Assembly (NCBI GenBank): GCA_945949045.1
Contig: CAMFDG010000016.1
Coordinates: 1 to 44,074, forward strand
Length of the DNA stretch: 44,074 nt
Source of the DNA: an uncultured Lachnospiraceae bacterium
Lineage (GTDB): Bacteria; Bacillota; Clostridia; Lachnospirales; Lachnospiraceae
Reading direction: 5' to 3'
Every line of letters starts with the position of its first letter. Positions within the stretch are counted from its first letter, which is position 1. Under the pieces are notes generated by a model. That model saw nothing but the letters and a program-made list of their open reading frames with translations. It was not told where the DNA came from and made no database searches. The position numbers were made by a program, and so were the translations under genes. Positions 42,537-44,074 of the stretch are shown here, one piece after another.

Positions 42537-42704
42537 TTGTAATTTTTTGTTGATTCAAGTAATATGTTTGTATAAAGACAGGTGTACGTGATACACGGAC
42601 ACGAAAATGGAATGTTTGTTACAGAAGAACGATCATCTTCGGGAGATTGTTGGTTTTGGAGAAGCAGATTTCCAAAAATGAGAACATAAGGAGATTGGAG
42701 TAAA
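42537..42704 (+). promoter_or_regulatory. asd promoter and structured leader
   Basis: Two overlapping sigma-A options exist: TTGTAA (42537)-17-TAATAT (42560), or TTGTTG (42547)-18-TATAAA (42571). The leader of about 125 bases holds a GTGTA/TACAC hairpin (near 42582-42598) and an AACGATCATCT/GAGATTGTT hairpin (42628-42651) capped by TTCGG. A 24-codon reading frame, MECLLQKNDHLREIVGFGEA..., occupies 42607-42681 without a clear ribosome site. GGAG for asd lies at 42690-42693. No known riboswitch was recognised. The rest of 42459-42536 is AT-rich and empty. Confidence 0.45.
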
Positions 42705-43796
42705 ATGAGTGAGAAGTTAAAAGTTGGTATCCTTGGCGGAACAGGTATGGTTGGACAGAGATTTATCTCTTTACTGGAGAATCATCCGTGGTTTGAGGTT
42801 ACCACGATTGCAGCAAGCCCCAGAAGTGCAGGCAAGACCTATGAGGAGGCAGTGGGAGACCGCTGGAAGATGGATACGCCGATGCCGGAGGCTGTGAAGA
42901 AGATCGTTGTTATGAATGTGAACGAGGTAGAGAAGGTTTCCGCTCAGGTGGATTTTGTTTTCTCTGCTGTTGATATGACAAAGGACGAGATTAAGAAGAT
43001 CGAAGAGGATTATGCAAAGACCGAGACTCCGGTGGTTTCCAACAACAGTGCACACCGCTGGACCCCGGATGTGCCGATGGTGGTCCCGGAGATCAATCCA
43101 CAGCATATGGAGGTCATCAAATACCAGAAGGAGCGTCTTGGTACTACCCGTGGTTTTGTTGCGGTTAAGCCAAACTGTTCCATCCAGAGTTACGCGCCGG
43201 TTCTGACCGCATGGAAGGAATTTGAGCCATATGAGGTAGTTGCGACTACTTATCAGGCTATTTCCGGTGCAGGCAAGACCTTCAAGGACTGGCCGGAGAT
43301 GGTTGGAAATATTATCCCGTTCATCGGCGGTGAGGAGGAGAAGTCCGAGAAGGAGCCGCTTCGTATCTGGGGTTATGTGGATGATGAGAAGAAGCAGATC
43401 GTTCCTGCAGCATCACCGGTCATTACCTGTCAGTGTATCCGTGTCCCGGTACTGAACGGACATACAGCAGCTGTATTTGTGAAGTTTAAGAAGAAGCCAA
43501 CCAAGGAGCAGTTGATCGAGGCGTTGGTGAACTACAGTGGCGTTCCGCAGGAACTGAACCTTCCGAGTGCACCGAAGCAGTTTATCCAGTATCTTGAAGA
43601 GGATAACCGTCCACAGGTCAGCATGGATGTTGACTTTGAACATGGCATGGGAATCTCTGTGGGTCGTCTGAGAGAGGATACCGTTTATGATTGGAAGTTT
43701 GTAGGTCTTTCCCACAACACGGTCCGTGGTGCGGCCGGTGGAGCAGTGCTTTGCGCAGAGCTCTTAAAGGCACAGGGATATATTACGAAGAAATAA
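42705..43796 (+). CDS. asd: Aspartate-semialdehyde dehydrogenase
   Basis: Asd reduces aspartyl phosphate to aspartate semialdehyde with NADPH, the branch point to lysine/diaminopimelate, threonine and methionine. The 363-residue product has the NADP motif GILGGTGMVGQRF (9-21), active Cys158 in VKPNCSIQS, the GAGKTFKDWP loop and GRLRED near the C-terminus. The length and PNCSIQ motif suit the archaeal/fungal-type branch. No dapA or aspartokinase gene is adjacent. A terminator follows. Confidence 0.96.
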   Translation: MSEKLKVGILGGTGMVGQRFISLLENHPWFEVTTIAASPRSAGKTYEEAVGDRWKMDTPMPEAVKKIVVMNVNEVEKVSAQVDFVFSAVDMTKDEIKKIEEDYAKTETPVVSNNSAHRWTPDVPMVVPEINPQHMEVIKYQKERLGTTRGFVAVKPNCSIQSYAPVLTAWKEFEPYEVVATTYQAISGAGKTFKDWPEMVGNIIPFIGGEEEKSEKEPLRIWGYVDDEKKQIVPAASPVITCQCIRVPVLNGHTAAVFVKFKKKPTKEQLIEALVNYSGVPQELNLPSAPKQFIQYLEEDNRPQVSMDVDFEHGMGISVGRLREDTVYDWKFVGLSHNTVRGAAGGAVLCAELLKAQGYITKK

Positions 43797-43828
43797 AATG
43801 ATATTGGCACGTATATGAGTAAGCAGAG

Positions 43829-43868
43829 AACAGGCCCATTCACTTTTGATTGGTGGCCTGTTCTTTTT
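43829..43868 (+). terminator. Terminator of asd
   Basis: AACAGGCC (43829-43836) pairs with GGCCTGTT (43855-43862) and is followed by CTTTTTCTT. Confidence 0.88.
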
Positions 43869-43884
43869 CTTCGTGGGGGGATTT

Positions 43885-43989
43885 GGGGGAAGTGTTTCTT
43901 GGGGGAAGTGTTTTTGGGAAAGTGTTTTTGGGGAAAGTGTTTTTTGGAAGGTGTTTTGGGGAAAGTGTTTTGGGGAAGGTGTTTTGGGG
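43885..43989 (+). repeat. G-rich imperfect tandem repeat
   Basis: About seven units of 12-16 bases of the form GGGGAAAGTGTTTT stand head to tail. Units differ in G-run length (2-5), an A/G at the fifth place and T-run length (4-6). All G's are on the plus strand, giving strong strand asymmetry. It lies after the asd terminator. An open frame across it encodes only a repetitive Gly-Lys-Cys-Phe peptide and is probably not a gene. The rest to 44074 is AT-rich with no gene seen. Confidence 0.85.
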
Positions 43990-44074
43990 CTGTGAATCTG
44001 ATGAGCTACCTTTTGATTAAAATTTAAAATTTGAGATTTCGAGTTTTAAGTTTCAGATTTGGAAATGGGCTATA

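Noticed and set aside
42459-42704. Lysine riboswitch or T-box before asd
   Set aside because: None of the conserved lysine riboswitch segments or the T-box motif were found, and the leader is too short.
43885-43989. CRISPR array
   Set aside because: The units are head to tail, 12-16 bases, with no unique spacers and no cas genes.
43815-44027. A 70-residue open frame across the G-rich repeat
   Set aside because: The product is only repeat-derived Gly-Lys-Cys-Phe stretches and the frame starts inside the asd terminator region; no ribosome site.

Overview
The window looks like a chromosomal segment of a Gram-positive, low-to-mid GC Clostridia, most probably a Lachnospiraceae gut bacterium. The grounds are strong AGGAGG-type ribosome sites, sigma-A promoters, a Spo0A homologue, an NhaC antiporter, a DUF5688-type protein and a diderm-free type IV pilus locus (no PilQ or PilP secretin parts). 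The taxonomic call is inference from gene content and style; no database was searched.

Left part (1-6.6 kb): the 3' end of infC with rpmI and rplT (translation), a tandem hairpin element and a terminator, then an AAA-ATPase/PD-(D/E)XK protein with a palindrome on its promoter, galE, a minus-strand tRNA-Glu(CTC), and an NhaC-type Na+/H+ antiporter translationally coupled to a C39-like cysteine peptidase.

Centre (6.7-26.8 kb): one long co-directional type IV pilus operon. It begins at a good sigma-A promoter and ends at a strong terminator. Order: pilB (with an N-terminal MshEN-like cyclic-di-GMP site), pilT, pilC, two tandem major-type pilins, prepilin peptidase pilD, a fused pilM-pilN, pilO-like, four minor pilins (V/I-like, X/K-like, H/FimT-like, W/J-like), and a secreted 1666-residue protein (DUF5057-like). 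The last carries three copies of a Rossmann-like module and two Asp-rich calcium-type loops. The two ATPases drive extension and retraction, PilC/M-N/O form the inner platform, PilD processes pilins, and the large minor pilins plus the giant protein are the best candidates for the pilus tip or adhesin. This is the most interesting region.

Right part (27-44 kb): a heterodimeric ABC exporter with one degenerate ATP site; spo0A with a near-consensus promoter but no spoIVB beside it; glgA; on the minus strand a DUF5688-type gene and a polyamine uptake operon (cupin regulator, potA-potB-potC-potD) whose leader folds into competing hairpins hiding the regulator's ribosome site; tRNA-Thr(CGT); a small membrane protein, HD hydrolase, queH and argH in one likely operon; then asd behind a structured leader, its terminator, and a G-rich tandem repeat at the right edge.
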